A DNA stretch of 64,000 nucleotides, from positions 402,501-466,500 of the forward strand of contig OZ025847.1 in assembly GCA_964019425.1 (NCBI GenBank). Reading direction: 5' to 3'. Within the stretch, counting starts at the first letter, position 1, and every line of letters starts with the position of its first letter. Origin of the DNA: Flectonema sp. DT1601 (taxonomy: Eukaryota; Euglenozoa; Diplonemea; Diplonemida; Diplonemidae). The position numbers were made by a program, and so were the translations under genes. The notes below the pieces were generated by a model that saw only the letters and a program-made list of their open reading frames with translations, had not been told where the DNA came from and searched no databases. Shown here one piece after another: positions 60,298 to 64,000 of the stretch.

Positions 60298-63200
60298 ATG
60301 CCTCGTCGGCAGTCGTCAGGAGGGAACAGTCCCACGACAACGCCGAGAGGAAGGTTTCGGAGGAAATCAACGAAGGATTTTAGGGGAAGGGGAAGCCTAA
60401 AAGGATTGTCACCGGAAGAAGAAGACAGATTGAGTTCTTTAGACCAGTCGATAGAAGAATTACAATCCACAATACAACGAAAGAAACGAGTTAGAGGTAA
60501 AAGAAAAGTTTCTATAGAAGGAGTTCCATTGTTGTCCAGTGATGTACCTGCAGCTGATGACAATTCGCTTGAGGCTGCGTCACCAACCACAGAAAAGTCT
60601 CCACCATCTCCGACAGGTCTTCCTCCGACTCATCCGATAATACCTGAAGCACCTACACCTACTAAAACTGAGCAATTCGTACATGATAACTTCGCAGGTG
60701 ATGGTCAGCTTGTGAAGTTCGATTCAGTCATAACGACACCGATTAACGATAACCCATCACCCGTATCAAGTGAGGGGTCAATGGCTCAATCACGAGCCTC
60801 AATTAAACTTGATGATAAGGAAATGCTTTGGATGGAACTCCTTCGTCGCAAAGATGAACAACTGACCCTGGTCTTAAAAAGAGAAAAGATTGCAGTCGAT
60901 CGAATGCGACAGAGAATCAAAGATCTTGAATTAAAAACAAAACTACCAACTGACGCTGATGGTGATACCGACTCTTTAGAAACAAGAGTTCGGAAGTTAC
61001 AAGATGCAACGCTGCAAAATCTGCAAGCTGGACAACAAAAACTTATGGACGACTATCGTAAAAGCAGAGAGAACACTCTTGAGATGAAAATGTTTGCAGC
61101 GCAGAATGCGATTGAAAATCAAACTATTGAAGCTGATGCTGCTCCAACGGGGGAAGTCACACTCGTATTCACAGATGTTCAAAGTAGCACTCATCTGTGG
61201 GATCAAGCGACAACCGATATGATGTCAGCTTTACAAATCCATAACGACCTTCTAAGAAAATTAATAAATGCCCATCATGGATACGAAGTAAAAACTGAAG
61301 GAGATGCATTCATGGTAGCCTTTAGTTATGTTAAAGATGCTGTGGCTTGGGCACATGATGTTCAAACAAAACTACTTGAACAACAATGGCCTGATAAAAT
61401 ATATACTTTCGACTGTGCTAATCAAGTACAATCATCATCAGGAAGTCACCTTTGGTCAGGTTTACGAGTTCGGGTTGGTATTCACGTGGGAAAGCCGACA
61501 TGCACACCAGATCCATTAACACACAGAATGGACTACTTCGGTCCCATGGTCAATACCGGTGCTCGTGTTGCGGGATGTGCTCACGGAGGTGAAATTATCT
61601 GCTCAGATGAAGTTTTTGAACAAATCAAAAGCTTCTCATCTCTACAAAATTTAAACGTTCAATTCCACAATCTCGGTGAGAAGAATTTCAAAGGAGTGAG
61701 CACAGCTGTTGTCTGCCACCGAGTCGTTCCAGCTTCTTTAACAGATCGAAAATTTCCCAAACCAGAACCACCAAAAACAGAAATTGCACGAACCCCAACC
61801 AACAACGCTGATGGAAAGGGCCAGGATTCACAAGGATCCAGGTTAGATGAAACAGCAACTTTTCTTCAGTGGGTTGTCCGTGAAGAACAAAAAAGAGATG
61901 AAGAGCCTCCTCAAGGTGAGGTAGCATTAGTATTTACTGACGTACAGTCATCAACTCATTTATGGGATACAAAAACTCAGGAGATGTCGCAGTCACTAAA
62001 TCTTCACAACAGCGTTATGAGACACTTAATCCAACAACACAATGGATACGAAGTAAAGACTGAAGGTGACGCCTTCATGGTTGCTTTCTCATCATCAGAA
62101 AATGCTGTTGAATTTGTTGCAGAGGCACAAGTAAGACTTTTGCAAGTCCGATGGCCTGCAGGTATCCTTCAAGACCCAGCTGCTCAAACTGAACACGACA
62201 CTTTTAATAAAGTAATATGGAATGGTCTTCGTGTTCGTTGTGGTGTCCATCTTGGTAAACCTGTATCGGCTAGAGATCCAATAACAAAAAGAATGGATTA
62301 TTTTGGACCGATGGTGAACCTTGCAGCCCGTGTAGGTGGTTGTGCCAACGGTGGTGAAATTGTAATTTCAAAAAGTGTTTATGATGCGAATTGTCGAGTT
62401 GGGACTTTTTCAAGAAACTCACTCGAAGTTACCAGCCTCGGTCCCAAACAGTTCAAAGGGGTGACTGCGTCAGTAGATTGCTATAGAATGATGCCTATGC
62501 GGTTACGAGGTCGGGTGTTCCCTGTCGCAGCTGCACCACTCCCTGAGCCAAGTATACCCCGTCCGTTTACTGGAGTAGAGGTAGACGAGTCTTCATTTAT
62601 GAATATGGCGAAGGGACCAAACACTGTCAGCATTAGTCACAAAGTTCTCTCTCGTCTTTGTGAAAATTGGACAGATATAATTGACTTACTTGACCGTACT
62701 AGGTTTGTATTTTATATTTCTTCGTATTCATCAGCAACCTTATCAAAACCACACCACACAACAGTGACGGCCAGGCCCGCAACTACAAAGAAATTAAAGA
62801 ACGGAAAGAAGTACTTCAGGGAAGACGAATGTCAAAGGCAATCGAATCGGTATGTGACTACATCAATTATTATAAGTGACAAGGTAATAGACTACAGAGA
62901 GCGTAGCTTCAATCATTGAATACCCACAGCCGAGTAGAGGGCGGAATTCTCTTAAGAATCGAAGGCAGAGCGTATTACCTCCCCCTCAGAGACGGAAGAG
63001 CATGGCACCTGGTATCACTCCTGCTCCTATGCCTATGGAGACGGAAAAAAAAGAGAAAAAAGATCCTGACGAAGATGATGTTAAAACAGTTGTCAGAGAA
63101 CTTGAGAATGTTTCTATGTTTTTTCAGGCACAAGGAGAACCGAAACTGAAAGCAGCTTTTCAAGAGAAGGAAGAGAAGTACGTTGTTGCTTTTGGAAGCA

Positions 63201-64000
63201 CTGTACCAGCATCACCTGCTCCGAGGAGGGCAAGACAGCCCAGTAAAGGACAGGATGATCTTTGTTCTCCGAAGGGAGGAGCAGCAAGGTCGCCTCAAGA
63301 TGATGGGCAGTCGACTCCATCGACACCGGCCTCTGGTCTCAGTCCGAGTGGTGGTGGACTAAGCACACCGAGTTACGCAAATTATGGTTTTGGTCACAGT
63401 GGGTTATCAACACCAACTACGGCAGCTCTTCCTGCTCCTGCTATTCCCGTTGCTGCGCGACCTCCTCTTGCATCCCCTCGGCCTACGAAAGGTATTTTAA
63501 ATGAAGTTGAGGATTCAATTTCAGAAAGAAGACAGTCCGATGACGACAGGCGTCCAGGAATCCGTCGGGCATCAGATATCGATCCGAAATATCTGTTGGC
63601 TGAGAAGCGATCAAGTGACTCTGATGCTGGTGATTTCTTTACTTTTGGATCACGATCTGTAAATAGTAATCAAGATTATGGAAGACCTGCTCCTCCAGCT
63701 AAGAGACATGGTTCAGGAAGTTCTGTTGGATCGACGAGGATTGGATCTGGAGAGGGGTCAATGCTTCTTCCATCACCTCCGATGTCTTCACCAACTCCTG
63801 ATCGAGTAGCTAGAACAGCATCAGTAGGTTTAGGAACTGTAATAAAAGCACGTCAGATTGCTAGTGATCTGAGACGAAGAATCTCTCGTCCTAAAGCTTC
63901 CTCAGCCCGTCCCACACGAAGTGTTTCAACGCCTCAGGGTATTCTATTGCCCACAGTACCTGGAGAACACTCAGCTGTTAGGTATGTCTTTCTTTGTTAT
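60298..64000 (+). CDS. Tandem class III adenylate/guanylate cyclase (3' partial)
   Basis: Exons 60298-62702, 62765-62849 and 62930-63981 join in frame (introns 62 and 80 nt); a GTATGT donor at 63982 shows the gene continues beyond the window. About 1180 residues are visible. A Ser/Pro-rich basic N terminus (MPRRQSSGG) and a coiled-coil-like segment (about 180-275) precede two cyclase homology domains, at about 285-480 and 540-740. Each has the metal motif LVFTDVQSSTHLWD, YEVKTEGDAFMVAF with Lys and the second Asp, and VNTGARV or VNLAARV with the Asn and Arg of the transition state, so both halves look competent. They may pair within one chain. No membrane span is seen. The long C-terminal region is Ser/Pro-rich and disordered with RRxS sites (e.g. 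GIRRASD), possible kinase targets. Substrate (ATP or GTP) is not settled. Confidence 0.87.

Overview
The window reads as nuclear DNA of a unicellular eukaryote. The evidence is long spliceable open frames, short GT-AG introns (62-388 nt), many long A and T homopolymers, and proteins such as MRE11, TFIIB, NudC, a PP5-type phosphatase, UPF0652 and class III cyclases. TAA, TAG and TGA all act as stops, so the code is standard. All 20 genes I can support lie on the + strand. Most have a pyrimidine tract ending in CAG or TAG 0-60 nt before the ATG, and several stop-to-ATG gaps are only 130-280 nt. One-way arrays with an acceptor before each gene suggest polycistronic transcription with spliced-leader trans-splicing. 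Together with ordinary cis introns this fits a euglenozoan such as a diplonemid. The lineage is inferred, not shown: no SL RNA, rRNA or tRNA gene was seen, and at least one acceptor (31781) looks like the end of a 5'UTR cis intron.

Layout. 0-4.6 kb: end of a large adhesin-like type I membrane protein with NDxP-type repeats. 5-18.5 kb: PDZ-like protein, homocysteine S-methyltransferase (four exons, with a DNA-transposon fossil in intron 2), TPR/PP5-type phosphatase, insulysin-type M16 protease, ubiquitin-like/ankyrin protein, acidic N-acylated protein. 19.5-30 kb: a second N-acylated protein, a six-exon multi-cNMP-binding-domain protein, MRE11, and an MGNC-started protein kinase. 31.8-35.6 kb: mucin-like Ser/Thr-repeat membrane protein. 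35.6-40.6 kb: five kilobases without a credible gene, but with a 469-bp inverted-repeat element of MITE type. 40.6-50.4 kb: three-exon gene for a ~3221-residue surface protein with Cys-rich modules, a Calx-beta-like domain, an S/T stalk and about 14 copies of an unnamed V-x-VRD...W..G module. 51-64 kb: Nudix-fold pseudoenzyme, small membrane protein, WWE-BRCT protein, NudC, UPF0652, TFIIB-like factor, SWIM/SWS1-like protein, and a tandem class III nucleotide cyclase that runs off the end.

The genes do not form one pathway. Themes are cell-surface display (four type I membrane proteins), membrane-tethered or nucleotide-dependent signalling (three MGC/MGNC proteins, tandem cyclase, cNBD protein, phosphatase), and DNA repair or recombination (MRE11, WWE-BRCT, SWS1-like). 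Intergenic DNA is mostly homopolymer-rich UTR and spacer with scattered stem-loops. All family calls come from reading motifs; no database search was run.
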